DNA from: an uncultured Campylobacter sp.
Lineage (GTDB): Bacteria > Campylobacterota > Campylobacteria > Campylobacterales > Campylobacteraceae
Direction of reading: 5' to 3'
Length of the DNA stretch: 64,000 bases
NCBI RefSeq assembly: GCF_938039245.1
Contig: NZ_CALHVN010000005.1
Location: 1-64,000, forward strand
Below are positions 8,900 to 17,385 of this stretch, piece by piece (positions within the stretch are counted from its first letter, which is position 1; each line of letters opens with the position of its first letter). The notes beneath the pieces were generated by a model, which worked only from the letters and a program-made list of their open reading frames with translations, was not told where the DNA came from and ran no database searches. The translations under genes were made by a program, and so were the position numbers.

Positions 8900-10066
8900 T
8901 TGAACTCTTCAAAAACTTCACTATCCTTTTTAGTCGTGCTAAGCGCGCTTATGGCGTGCACATCGCTATCTACGGACGTATATCTGCCTGCTATGCCTAC
9001 GATGGAGCGGCAGCTGCACGGAGACTCGGAGCTCACGATAACGGGCTTTTTGATCGGCTTTGCTATCGCGCAGCTCATCTGGGGGCCTATCAGCGATAGG
9101 ATTGGGCGTAAAATCCCGCTTTTCATCGGTATGGCGCTCTTTGCGATCGGATCAGTAGGATGTGCGATGTCGGACACTATGGCCAGCGTCGTGTTCTGGC
9201 GCGTGTTTCAGGCTTTGGGCGCATGCGTAGGACCGATGCTAAGCAGGGCGATGATTAGCGATCCTTTCGGTAGCTCGCAGGCCGCGCAGATGCTCTCTAC
9301 GCTAGTTATCATCATGGCGATAGCGCCGATAGCGGGTCCGTTATTGGGCGGCGCGATATTGGAGTTTGGCTCTTGGCATGGGATATTTTGGCTGATGGCG
9401 CTAGCTAGCGCGGTTATGTTTGCGATGATTTTTTCTCTGCCAGAGACCTTGCCGCCGCAAAAGCGCTCCACAAAGCCCATCGTATCGTCTTTTAGAAACT
9501 ATCTAAGATTATTACAAGACGCCAAATTTATGCGCTACACTCTTAGCGTGACGTTTTTCTACGTAGCCGCCTATGCCTTTATCACTGGCTCGTCGTTTGT
9601 ATATATCGATTATTTCGGCATTCCTAGCAAATACTACGGATTTTTATTCGGCATAAACATCGTGGGCGTCATGGCGCTAAGTTTCGTAAACAAAAAGCTG
9701 ATAAAGCGCTATGCGCTAAACCGCCTGCTCATAGTCTCCACGCTCGTTGCCGCGCTTGCTGCCAGCGTGTTGTTTGCGTTTGCGTTTTTCAAAACGGGCG
9801 GAGTTCTTGGCGTGATAATCCCGATGTTTTTCGTTTTTAGCATGAACGGCATTATAGCTTCTTGTTCCAATGCCGCCGCTCTTGATAGCGTGCCGCAGGA
9901 GATGAAAGGCTCGGCCGCTGCGCTCATCGGCTCGCTGCAATACGGTAGCGGCATCCTCTCCTCGGCGATGCTTGCGGCGTTTTCTGCGGGTACGCCGTGG
10001 ACGATGTCTTGGATAATAGCTCTGTTTGTTTGGCTAAGCGCGCTCGCGGCGTATTTTAATAAATAA
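8900..10066 (+). CDS. Bcr/CflA-family multidrug efflux transporter (MFS)
   Basis: A 12-helix major facilitator exporter of about 388 aa. The STDVYLPAMP segment close to the N-terminus and the loop motif WGPISDRIGRKIP are diagnostic of the Bcr/CflA drug/proton antiporter group. An open frame reaches back to a TTG at 8825, but that has no ribosome site. The in-frame TTG at 8900 has AAAAGGA five bases upstream and gives the normal family N-terminus, so I prefer it. Single-gene unit with its own -10 box. Substrates are not predictable. Confidence 0.82.
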   Translation: MNSSKTSLSFLVVLSALMACTSLSTDVYLPAMPTMERQLHGDSELTITGFLIGFAIAQLIWGPISDRIGRKIPLFIGMALFAIGSVGCAMSDTMASVVFWRVFQALGACVGPMLSRAMISDPFGSSQAAQMLSTLVIIMAIAPIAGPLLGGAILEFGSWHGIFWLMALASAVMFAMIFSLPETLPPQKRSTKPIVSSFRNYLRLLQDAKFMRYTLSVTFFYVAAYAFITGSSFVYIDYFGIPSKYYGFLFGINIVGVMALSFVNKKLIKRYALNRLLIVSTLVAALAASVLFAFAFFKTGGVLGVIIPMFFVFSMNGIIASCSNAAALDSVPQEMKGSAAALIGSLQYGSGILSSAMLAAFSAGTPWTMSWIIALFVWLSALAAYFNK

Positions 10067-10238
10067 ATTTAGCCTTGCGGGTTTGACTCAAATTTCGGTC
10101 AAATTCGCAAATTTGGGTCGCAAAAGCCAAAATCAAATTTTACGGCGGCTAGGTCAAATTTCGCTTTTTATCTGCCGTAAAATTTATCCTCAAATTTAAG
10201 CCCGTATGTTAAAATCCAAGCTAAATTTAGGAGAAAAT

Positions 10239-11135
10239 ATGAAGCAAATCACGATGCAAGAAGCCCTAGATGCGGTAAGCTCGCGATACTGCAAGGGTTA
10301 TCGCTACGAAAACGTCGCGCTAAACGATGAGATGGTGCGCCGTATCTGCGAGGTAAAAGACCTTGTAAATATGGGCTTTGCGGCTACGGCTATCACGGAT
10401 GCGTCGCTTGAGTATTTAGCCCGGTTGCCTAAGCTTTCGTATCTATCTTTAGAAAATAGCGAAAAAATAAGCGGCGAAGGCTTTAGATACTTTGCGCGGC
10501 ACGCCAAGCTAAAGCACATCGACATCCAAAACGTCGGCATCACCGACGAAGGATTAAAGGCGATCGCGCAAATCCCTAGCCTAAAATCTTTACGCATCGT
10601 AGATACGCGCGTGAGTTTTGCTGGGCTACTAGCCGTAGCGGACGCAAAAATTCTATTTCATATCGGCGGCGAACGCTTTAGCAAGGATCAGATCGCTAAA
10701 TTTGAGCAAGCGCAAAGAGATTTCCAAAGTAGCAAAAACAGGCCGGATCCGCAGGATGCCGCTGCGGCGCAAAGCGCGCTTTTGGAGTTTTTCGCGGCTA
10801 TGAGCGAGTGGGAAAAATTTGCCGCCTGCAAGGCTTATGGCGAAAATAAAGACGAGGCGAGGCGCAGGCTTGATGAGCTCTTTGCTCGGTACTGCACGCC
10901 TGCTAAGCGTAGCGGTTATCGCCGCGAGTTCGTCTGGTTTTCGCAAGCAGACGGCGGCACCTACGGTGGATACGAGCTAACGGACGTTGAGAGCGAAACG
11001 AAAAATAAATTTTACGTCTATGCCAAAGACGGTTACGGTTTTGCGCGGCGTTTTTTGCTCATACGCAAGGACGGACGCTGGCTCGTAGATAAGCAGCAAG
11101 ACATGGACGGCGGCTGGAAAAACTGCGGGTTATAA
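10239..11135 (+). CDS. LRR protein with C-terminal NTF2-like immunity domain
   Basis: About 298 aa, no signal peptide. Residues about 30-165 contain four or five leucine-rich repeats of the type LxxLxIxNVGITDEGL. After a linker, the last about 115 residues look like the NTF2-fold immunity family: YCTPAKRSGY, then RRFLLIRKDGRWLVDKQ and a closing W..C. Such domains protect against toxins of polymorphic or contact-dependent systems in other bacteria. No toxin gene is visible here. The frame extends to 10206, but ATG 10239 follows TTAGGAG and is the better start. A broken copy of the 16.7-kb gene lies just downstream, which marks this spot as recombined. Confidence 0.55.
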   Translation: MKQITMQEALDAVSSRYCKGYRYENVALNDEMVRRICEVKDLVNMGFAATAITDASLEYLARLPKLSYLSLENSEKISGEGFRYFARHAKLKHIDIQNVGITDEGLKAIAQIPSLKSLRIVDTRVSFAGLLAVADAKILFHIGGERFSKDQIAKFEQAQRDFQSSKNRPDPQDAAAAQSALLEFFAAMSEWEKFAACKAYGENKDEARRRLDELFARYCTPAKRSGYRREFVWFSQADGGTYGGYELTDVESETKNKFYVYAKDGYGFARRFLLIRKDGRWLVDKQQDMDGGWKNCGL

Positions 11136-11180
11136 ATACGCTAGGCGGTTTAACTCGGGCGCTTTTTGGCGTCTGGCGTC

Positions 11181-11335
11181 TCAAATTTCTGCTTTAAAAT
11201 TTTAAAAACCTCGTGCTTTGAGAGCTTGTATTTGTCGTATATTACGGCGTCGTCATCGCCGGTAGGCTGCATGAGGCCGTATGCTAGCTCGCGGTCTAGC
11301 CCGCCTTTTTAAATTTTACGTTTAAAACGTCGAGT
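11181..11335 (-). pseudogene. Truncated, frameshifted copy of the 16.7-kb PH-like gene
   Basis: This segment matches the 3' part of the gene at 16705-17163 almost base for base: 16720-16874 aligns with only a handful of differences. Upstream parts of the gene are absent. At the CCGCC-T-run the copy has five T where the intact gene has six, so the frame is also broken. It is a partial duplication or the remnant of a paralogue. Confidence 0.8.
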
Positions 11336-11389
11336 TTACGGACTGCACAAACGCCCGTTTGTTTTATAAATTTGCCTCCTTGCAAAATA

Positions 11390-11414
11390 GGCCGGTTAAT
11401 AAGCAAAACCGGCC
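11390..11414 (-). terminator. Terminator of the CsgG/LpoB-like operon
   Basis: GGCCGGTT (11390-11397) pairs with AACCGGCC (11407-11414). Read on the minus strand the stem is followed by TATTTTGC. It sits 10 bases past the stop of the last gene of the operon. Confidence 0.65.
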
Positions 11415-11423
11415 GAATTTGAC

Positions 11424-12665
11424 CTAAAAAGGTAAAACTACTCCGCCGCCTGCGGTTTGTTTAACTACGTTATCTTCGCGTCCGCCGGCATCGGTACCGA
11501 CCTTTGGCGAGCCGATATTAGAGCCTTGGACTAGGCGGCAGATATCGCCGGCCTTAGCGCTGCCTGAGACTAGCTTTAGATAGCTCATCTTGGACGTCAC
11601 GCGCGTAACCTCGGCCTTAGCGGTCATGGTCTCTTCTTTTCCGACGACTTCTTTGGTGTACGGGTCGATTACCGTTTGACCTAGAGAATACACCTCATAA
11701 ACGTCTCCTTGCCTTAAATTTTGCGCGATAAGTATCTCATCGCCGGAGACGCTAGAGATTTTTAGCGGATAGATGCTAGCTATGATTTCATCGGTTACGG
11801 CTTTTGCTATGTCTTGGACGGCTAGGGCGTAGGCATGGTCGCCTTTGACGCTAAAACTAGCGGCTAAATCGTTTGAAAATTTAACCTGCCTAGTCGCCAT
11901 AGCTAGCACTCTGTAGTGGATACGCGCGCTAGCCTTTTTGCCGCTTGCCTTGCCCGTAGTTATGGTGCTTGCCTTGCCTTCGCTAAGGCTAAATTCCTCC
12001 AAATCAAAAACCAAGAGATAATCCGCGCCCAGCACGTTTCCTAGTTTCAAAAGCTCCTCTTTTGCGGCATTACCGCTGCTAAGTACGGCTTTTTCTCGGT
12101 AATACGCATCGCCGTTTTCCCTGTCTAAAACCGTAAATTTACGCGTCTTGGTTATCGCCGTTACCAAAGAGCGAGTTATGTCGTCCGCGACTCGGATACT
12201 GCTTTTGTATTCCCCGTTTACATCAAACGAAAAATCCGATACGTATCCCGGCATAACCGCTAGCCTGCGGCGATTATTCGGATCAAGGCCGGGAGTTTTA
12301 TATTTTTTTGAGACGCTGGTTTTTTTGATCTCTACGGCAACGTTATAGCCGTCCGGAGTTCTTACGTTTTTTAAAACCTCATACGAGTCGAATCTCCCGC
12401 CGGTTTGCTTTGAAATTTGATCGCTATAAATTTTTTCAAAATCCCTATCTTTACCGTCTTGGATCGAACTTGTCAGCATAAAAGTACTAGCGCTTAGCTT
12501 TACGCCGTTCATCCTACCGACGGCATCGGCTAGAGCTTTACTTAAAGCCTCGTCGTAGCTGGCCCCGTAACCTTCGCCGTTAGCGGTGCTTACATTGGTT
12601 TTCGTTATAACTTCGGCATTTAGCAAAGATACGAAAAGAGTAAAAGCAAAAATTATCTTTTTCAT
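11424..12665 (-). CDS. Exported CsgG-like protein
   Basis: 413 aa with a Sec signal peptide (KKIIFAFTLFVSLLNA) but no lipobox cysteine. Residues about 25-125 resemble an N-terminal FlgT/LPP20-like domain (SYDEALSKALADAVGRMNG). Residues about 130-300 look like the CsgG fold: LAVMPG, ITRSLVTAITKTRKFTVLDR and LGADYLLVFDLEEF. A C-terminal SH3/FlgT-C-like region ends GGGVVLPF. CsgG is the outer-membrane secretion pore for curli, but no curli genes are present and the lipid anchor is missing, so a periplasmic assembly role is more likely. Last gene of a five-gene operon, with 9 bases between the previous stop and this start. Confidence 0.65.
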   Translation of the reverse strand: MKKIIFAFTLFVSLLNAEVITKTNVSTANGEGYGASYDEALSKALADAVGRMNGVKLSASTFMLTSSIQDGKDRDFEKIYSDQISKQTGGRFDSYEVLKNVRTPDGYNVAVEIKKTSVSKKYKTPGLDPNNRRRLAVMPGYVSDFSFDVNGEYKSSIRVADDITRSLVTAITKTRKFTVLDRENGDAYYREKAVLSSGNAAKEELLKLGNVLGADYLLVFDLEEFSLSEGKASTITTGKASGKKASARIHYRVLAMATRQVKFSNDLAASFSVKGDHAYALAVQDIAKAVTDEIIASIYPLKISSVSGDEILIAQNLRQGDVYEVYSLGQTVIDPYTKEVVGKEETMTAKAEVTRVTSKMSYLKLVSGSAKAGDICRLVQGSNIGSPKVGTDAGGREDNVVKQTAGGGVVLPF

Positions 12666-12674
12666 GACCGCCGC

Positions 12675-14060
12675 CTAAAAATCGTCTACGCTTAGATTAT
12701 TGCTTTTCTTGACTCCGGGAGTCGCTTTTTTATTACTTTTTTTCTCGTTAGTTTGAGTTTTTGGGTTAAATTTTTCATTCGCCGCCTCAATACTATCTCT
12801 TGAGTAATATCTAATTACGCCCACGACCTCGTAGTCGTCTTTATCCACGCTCCAACTTCTTACGTCTTCGATGCCGCGTAAATTCATAGACGATGAACTA
12901 CTAAATTCCTGCGACATCTCTTTTATGATGGCATTTGTTTTTTTCTTTTCCGGCGCATTATAGTTCGTAACGTCGTTTTCTCTCGCAGCCTTTATCATGG
13001 CCTGTACGGTTTTTTGCTGCACCTTAGTGTCCTTGATAAAGGCATTGACGTTAGAATTTAAAAAATTAGACATAAATTTATCCGCCATACCGCGAGCTCT
13101 TTCGCTGCTTTCCTTTCGGTAGTCTGCGTTCATTCCTTCTTCTTTAATAAAAGAATCCATACCGTAAGCTAGTAAACTAGGGCGGCAGTTTTCGTTGTAG
13201 AAATATTTCAATCCAAAGGTGCTTAAAAGCTCTTCGTCGCTAAGCGCATTGGCTACTTCCGTAGGATCTTTACATTGCTCTTTATTTTCCGTCTTTTTGG
13301 ATTGTCTGCCTTGTTTTAAATCCCTTGCTAATTGGATGGATTTTTCCGTAGTGTAAGCTAATACGCCTATCTCGATTTCACCGTTATCTTTAGTAACGAT
13401 AAAATTTGCATACGGCACAAGACCTTCTATGCTATCAAAGCCGCTTTTAACAAAGCCGTCTGAATAAGCTTTGTTAAATATATCTTTAGTTACCTCGACC
13501 TCTAGCCTTTTTTTCTCCGCCTCCGGCTTATCTTGTACGGCTTTAGAGATTATACCAAATACCATGCCAAACACTCCGTCCATATCTTGTTCGGCTTGCA
13601 TTTGGGTTAATCTTTCGTCCGATTCCTTTTTTAACTCATCTTGCAAAATCGTATCCGGTACGGTTTTATTATAGTAGCTATAAGCTTCTTTAACGGCGAC
13701 ACTACCGGCCTTTGACAACGCGACCTGAGCTTTTAGCTCTAAAATAGCTTGATTATAAGCGCTAGTTAGATAATCATAATACTGCGGATCGTCGGTTCCT
13801 ACATCTATAGACGCCGTTTGTTTGTAGACGGTTGCTTTTATGCCGTTTTTCTTAGCTTTTTGCTTTAGTTCTTTTTCGGCATCGCTTAGTAGCTTTTGCA
13901 TATTTTCTTTTTTAGGTTTTTGTGCGTCGTTTACCGTTTGGGATATCTTTTGATCGTCTATGCTCTCTAGTTGCTCGCTTTGTTCATTTGCTTCTTGCGC
14001 ATAACTTAAATTTAACGTCAAAGCCGCAGCTACCGCCAAACTTAAAAATTTGATATTCAT
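12675..14060 (-). CDS. Exported protein of unknown function (DUF6844-like)
   Basis: 461 aa with a Sec signal peptide (FLSLAVAAALTLNLSYA). The mature part is hydrophilic and rich in Lys, Glu and Gln, with predicted coiled-coil character at about residues 25-75. Its body repeatedly mentions a periplasmic alpha/beta pattern but no catalytic motif that I recognise. It ends in a low-complexity Lys/Asn tail. I tentatively relate it to DUF6844 because that family travels with CsgG- and LpoB-like genes; this is memory, not a search. It has AAAGGA before its ATG and sits 13 bases after the LpoB-like gene. Confidence 0.5.
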   Translation of the reverse strand: MNIKFLSLAVAAALTLNLSYAQEANEQSEQLESIDDQKISQTVNDAQKPKKENMQKLLSDAEKELKQKAKKNGIKATVYKQTASIDVGTDDPQYYDYLTSAYNQAILELKAQVALSKAGSVAVKEAYSYYNKTVPDTILQDELKKESDERLTQMQAEQDMDGVFGMVFGIISKAVQDKPEAEKKRLEVEVTKDIFNKAYSDGFVKSGFDSIEGLVPYANFIVTKDNGEIEIGVLAYTTEKSIQLARDLKQGRQSKKTENKEQCKDPTEVANALSDEELLSTFGLKYFYNENCRPSLLAYGMDSFIKEEGMNADYRKESSERARGMADKFMSNFLNSNVNAFIKDTKVQQKTVQAMIKAARENDVTNYNAPEKKKTNAIIKEMSQEFSSSSSMNLRGIEDVRSWSVDKDDYEVVGVIRYYSRDSIEAANEKFNPKTQTNEKKSNKKATPGVKKSNNLSVDDF

Positions 14061-14073
14061 ATTTTTCCTTTAG

Positions 14074-14685
14074 TTACCAGCTTACGCTTTTGTTTGAACC
14101 GATTTTATTTATATTTATCTCGTCTTCCCAGAATGCTAGACCGGTTTGCAACTGAGTCAAAGTAAGCTGAAAATAATACTCCACTAGCTGTTTATTGTCC
14201 GTAGTTTTTATATTTCGCTGTATTATCTTGCCTGATAAGCTCATATCAGGAGCTAGTAGTGTGCCTTTTTTAGCGATCGTATTTTGGGCGAATTCGTCGT
14301 TTTCCCTAAGCTCTCTTACGTCGTGAGACATCGTATCCTCTGCTCCTCCAGCGGCGACTGCGGTAGTTATTACTGCTTTACCACTTTTTAGCATAGCGAT
14401 GCGGATTTTTTTGGTTAGTAAAGCCGTATCGATGCGCTGGGTCGTGTCGTTTATAACCTTGCCCATAGCTACAACGTAACGTCCGCCACCTGGTCTTTCT
14501 AGAGATCCGCTAGATAGCAGGCTTTCTACGGCGTCGCTTGCAGCCTTTTCAAAGTCGGTATGATCTATACCCATCGTTATAGGCTCTGCGTCTTTTACTT
14601 TAGAGCCGTTTTGCATATAGCCGCTCGTAGCGCATCCGCTAAATATCGCAGCTATGATGGCTACGGAAAATAAAGTCTTTTTCAT
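14074..14685 (-). CDS. LpoB-like outer-membrane lipoprotein
   Basis: 203 aa. The signal ends in a lipobox (IFSGC), so Cys19 should be lipidated. The core matches the PBP-activator LpoB family: DFEKAASDAVESLLSSG, then VVAMGKVINDTTQRIDTALL and KIRIAMLKSGK. In E. coli LpoB stimulates PBP1b, and ycfL sits next to it, as the YcfL-like gene does here. Campylobacter is not known to me to have the PBP1b docking domain, so the partner may differ. The gene lies between the YcfL-like and unknown genes with short gaps (10 and 13 bases) and has AAGGAG before its ATG. Confidence 0.72.
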   Translation of the reverse strand: MKKTLFSVAIIAAIFSGCATSGYMQNGSKVKDAEPITMGIDHTDFEKAASDAVESLLSSGSLERPGGGRYVVAMGKVINDTTQRIDTALLTKKIRIAMLKSGKAVITTAVAAGGAEDTMSHDVRELRENDEFAQNTIAKKGTLLAPDMSLSGKIIQRNIKTTDNKQLVEYYFQLTLTQLQTGLAFWEDEININKIGSNKSVSW

Positions 14686-14695
14686 TATTTACTCC

Positions 14696-15115
14696 TTAGT
14701 TTTTAAATTCGTATCTATTTATGGTCTTGATATCTTTATCGTCGCTATCCGGGGTCGTTATGCGTAGCTTGTAGTTAACCGCTTTATCGCTAGGCGAAAC
14801 GGCTCTAACGTTAAAATCCCTTTTGCTCTGCACGACTACTCTTTTCCATTTCGTAGTTATGTTTGTGATTAAAAAGCCGTCTTTATCAAACCAATCTACC
14901 TTATAAAGCAGGTCTTTATTAAAAGACGATTCGTTTTTAAACCTAGCCTCGACCTCCATCATGCCGCCGTTAGTGAAGCGGTCGTTTAGGCTTTGTAGCA
15001 ATAAAAAGCTATTTACCGAGTTATCCTCGATATCTAGGTGCGGGCTTGCTTTAGGCTCTTTTGACGAGCAACCTATAAGCAATAAGCTAAGCGCAAAAAG
15101 CGCAAATTTTTTCAT
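14696..15115 (-). CDS. YcfL-like (DUF1425) lipoprotein
   Basis: About 139 aa. Signal with lipobox LLLIGC. The core (LLLQSLNDRFTNGGMMEVEARFKN, then YKVDWFDKDGFLI and a late WKRVVVQS) fits the YcfL/DUF1425 beta-sandwich. An upstream in-frame ATG (15130) lies inside the previous gene; the ATG at 15115 directly follows AAAGGAAA and gives a clean signal peptide, so I prefer it. In E. coli ycfL and lpoB are neighbours too, which supports both calls. Confidence 0.7.
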   Translation of the reverse strand: MKKFALFALSLLLIGCSSKEPKASPHLDIEDNSVNSFLLLQSLNDRFTNGGMMEVEARFKNESSFNKDLLYKVDWFDKDGFLITNITTKWKRVVVQSKRDFNVRAVSPSDKAVNYKLRITTPDSDDKDIKTINRYEFKN

Positions 15116-15116
15116 T

Positions 15117-16505
15117 TTATTTCCTTTCATAGTAAATTTCGTTTAGGCTAATATTACCAGGCGTTAGAGATTTTATATAGATGATAGCATTTAGTCCCTC
15201 TTTTAGGGTTATATTTTTAACAGGCTTTGCGTCGTTTGTTACGATTTGTAAAATTTGCCCTTTATTCTCGACTCTTAGGCTTTGAAAGTCGCGCGGCAGA
15301 GTACTCCAGTATCTGACGTCCGATTTATTGGTAATCGCCGAATATAAACCGGCCGCTATCGTTCCTATATCTCCGGCTGCTTCTCTAGCTCCGTAGCTAA
15401 GCGCCGCTTTGGTTATCGCCCTTGCTACGGTTCTGGTTACGCGAACGGGCATTTGGTCTTTAAATTCGGTTCTTACCACAGCGTCCATATCGGCTATCCG
15501 GGTCGTAGGCTCGCCGTTTACTTTTATAAATTCATACGAACTGGCGCTTTGATCCAGCGTCGGCAAGGCTATGCCTACGTGAGGCACGTGCATGGTGGCG
15601 ATAAAAAGCGGTATATCGTATCTGAGCTCTTTTCTAGCGATGGTTTGGCCGTTTTCGTATATGACCCAAACGTATTTAGAGAGATTTTTATGTCCGTTTT
15701 TAGAAAAGTAGCTATCTATCAGTGCCATATCTTTTCTAACTTGCGGATTTTTACTATCCATCAGCAGGGTTTCTTTTAGTAAATCTCGAGATTTTTCGTA
15801 GTTGCCGTCCATAAAGAAAAATATACCGGCTAAATACGAAGTAAACGGATTTATAAAATTAGGCAAGGCTCTAAAATCGCCTATCGAACTCTCGTATGAG
15901 GATAGTATCGCCGAAATTTGCGAGTCGTTTTGAGATTTTTGATCGTTTTGCTCTACCTTGGCGTCTTTTTCCAGCTCGTCTTTAGCCTTTTGCAGTTGCT
16001 GGGCATACATATCTTTAGCTCGCCTTTGCCTATCTATGGCCCTGTTTAGCTCCACTCTGGCGCTATCGTAATCTTTCATAGACATAAAGTCTAACGATTT
16101 ATAAATATTGGTCATAACACGCTCATAATAATACCCCTCGTAATCAAGCGTATTTTCATTTACCAAAGCCGAACCTATCTCTGCTCCTACCGCAGATAGC
16201 GCGCCTTTTTCGTCTATATCTTCTTTATATTTTGACTCGGCTACGTCAAAATAATAAACGCTAGCGTTAAAGTCCCCGCATTGTCTAAGCAACGCACCTG
16301 CTTGATTTGCCGAAAGTACGGCATCGTCGCTTTTTGCGATCTTATTTTTTTGTTCCGTTACGTCGCAAACTCCGTCGGCAAATTTTTTAGAATAAGCCGC
16401 GATACCGTCTTGATGACCGGTTACCGCCGCACAGCCTACAAACGATACGAAAATAATACAGCCCATAACGCATCTTTTGATAAATAGACGTTTAAAACTC
16501 CTCAT
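15117..16505 (-). CDS. COG3014-like lipoprotein with TPR-like helices
   Basis: 462 aa. Positively charged start and hydrophobic stretch ending SFVGC, a probable lipobox. Residues about 40-270 are helical with TPR-like spacing (YYFDVAESKY, SARVELNRAIDRQRRAKDMY, YEKSRDLLKETLL). Residues about 320-440 are an alpha/beta region with VRTEFKDQMPVRVTRTVARAITKA, characteristic of COG3014. First gene of the five-gene operon; its stop lies 1 base before the next preferred start. The 200-base spacer upstream should hold the operon promoter. A scaffold role at the outer membrane is plausible but unproven. Confidence 0.62.
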   Translation of the reverse strand: MRSFKRLFIKRCVMGCIIFVSFVGCAAVTGHQDGIAAYSKKFADGVCDVTEQKNKIAKSDDAVLSANQAGALLRQCGDFNASVYYFDVAESKYKEDIDEKGALSAVGAEIGSALVNENTLDYEGYYYERVMTNIYKSLDFMSMKDYDSARVELNRAIDRQRRAKDMYAQQLQKAKDELEKDAKVEQNDQKSQNDSQISAILSSYESSIGDFRALPNFINPFTSYLAGIFFFMDGNYEKSRDLLKETLLMDSKNPQVRKDMALIDSYFSKNGHKNLSKYVWVIYENGQTIARKELRYDIPLFIATMHVPHVGIALPTLDQSASSYEFIKVNGEPTTRIADMDAVVRTEFKDQMPVRVTRTVARAITKAALSYGAREAAGDIGTIAAGLYSAITNKSDVRYWSTLPRDFQSLRVENKGQILQIVTNDAKPVKNITLKEGLNAIIYIKSLTPGNISLNEIYYERK

Positions 16506-16704
16506 CTTGCCCCCTGGATTTAGATTTCAGTAATACTTGCGTAATATTACATCAAGTGATATTAAATGAATATTAAGCAAAATCGCAAAATCTTTAAAAC
16601 ATTATCTTGCGTAGAAATTAAAATAAAGATTTAATATAATAAAAGCAAATCCCCTCGCCCGTCAAGAAAAATTTTTGCCGATTTTAGAGGCATAAATTTG
16701 CGTC

Positions 16705-17163
16705 CTAGTTTTGCTTTTCAAATTTCTGCTTTAAAATTTTAAAAATCTCGTGCTTTGAGAGCTCGTATTTGTCGTATATCACGGCGTCATCATCGCCGGT
16801 AGGCTGCATGAGACCGTATGCTAGCTCGCGGTCTAGCCCGCCTTTTTTAAATTTTACGTTTAAAACGTCTATTTTGCGCTTGGCGTCTATCTCGCGGATG
16901 CTGATTTGCTTGATATCTTTAAAGTAAAATTTGGCGTTTTTACCGCCTTTTTGCACTAAAAATCCGTCGCTATCGATACGCAAAAAACTAACTTGAAATA
17001 TCTTTTTTACGCAAAAAACCGCGCAGATCACGGCAACGGCCATCGTAAAAATGCCGGTCCCGCCTATCCCGTAGTAAAAATATCCCGCAAAACCAGCGCA
17101 AAATAGCGCAACCGCCAAAAATAGCGCGCTTACCGCGCCTTTTTTATTTTCTTTTATCGTCAT
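16705..17163 (-). CDS. Small membrane protein with PH-like domain
   Basis: 152 aa. Two hydrophobic helices (about residues 10-28 and 33-50) are followed by a soluble beta-rich domain with FLRIDSDGFLVQKG and FYFKDIKQISIRE, the layout of bacterial two-helix proteins with a PH-like domain. No function can be assigned. The start ATG follows AAGGAG. A 155-base piece of this gene is duplicated, in broken form, at 11181-11335. Confidence 0.6.
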   Translation of the reverse strand: MTIKENKKGAVSALFLAVALFCAGFAGYFYYGIGGTGIFTMAVAVICAVFCVKKIFQVSFLRIDSDGFLVQKGGKNAKFYFKDIKQISIREIDAKRKIDVLNVKFKKGGLDRELAYGLMQPTGDDDAVIYDKYELSKHEIFKILKQKFEKQN

Positions 17164-17303
17164 CTTTGCTCCTTTTTTGCAAATTATACCAAACGGTGGC
17201 GTAAATACGGATATTAAAGCGCTAAACGCAAGCGTAAATTTAGCGCTTAAAAAGCGGTATCCGCGGCTAAATTTTATGTCGGCGTTAAAATCGGCGTAAT
17301 TTT

Positions 17304-17312
17304 TGCTATAAT
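17304..17312 (+). promoter_or_regulatory. Extended -10 promoter of pglB
   Basis: TGCTATAAT, preceded by a T-rich stretch. It is the classic extended -10 form used by Campylobacter, about 75 bases before the pglB start. Confidence 0.6.
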
Positions 17313-17385
17313 AAACGTGAATTAAATAAAAAATGATCTGGCAATGCGGCTAGTTTGCTTTGCGCGGGTAAATTTAAGGACGTAA

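Noticed and set aside
12148..12348. Plus-strand frame inside the CsgG-like gene
   Set aside because: Antisense shadow of a gene with signal peptide and operon context.
11424..12665. True curli secretion system
   Set aside because: The CsgG-like protein lacks the lipobox and there are no csgA, csgB, csgE or csgF genes in the window.
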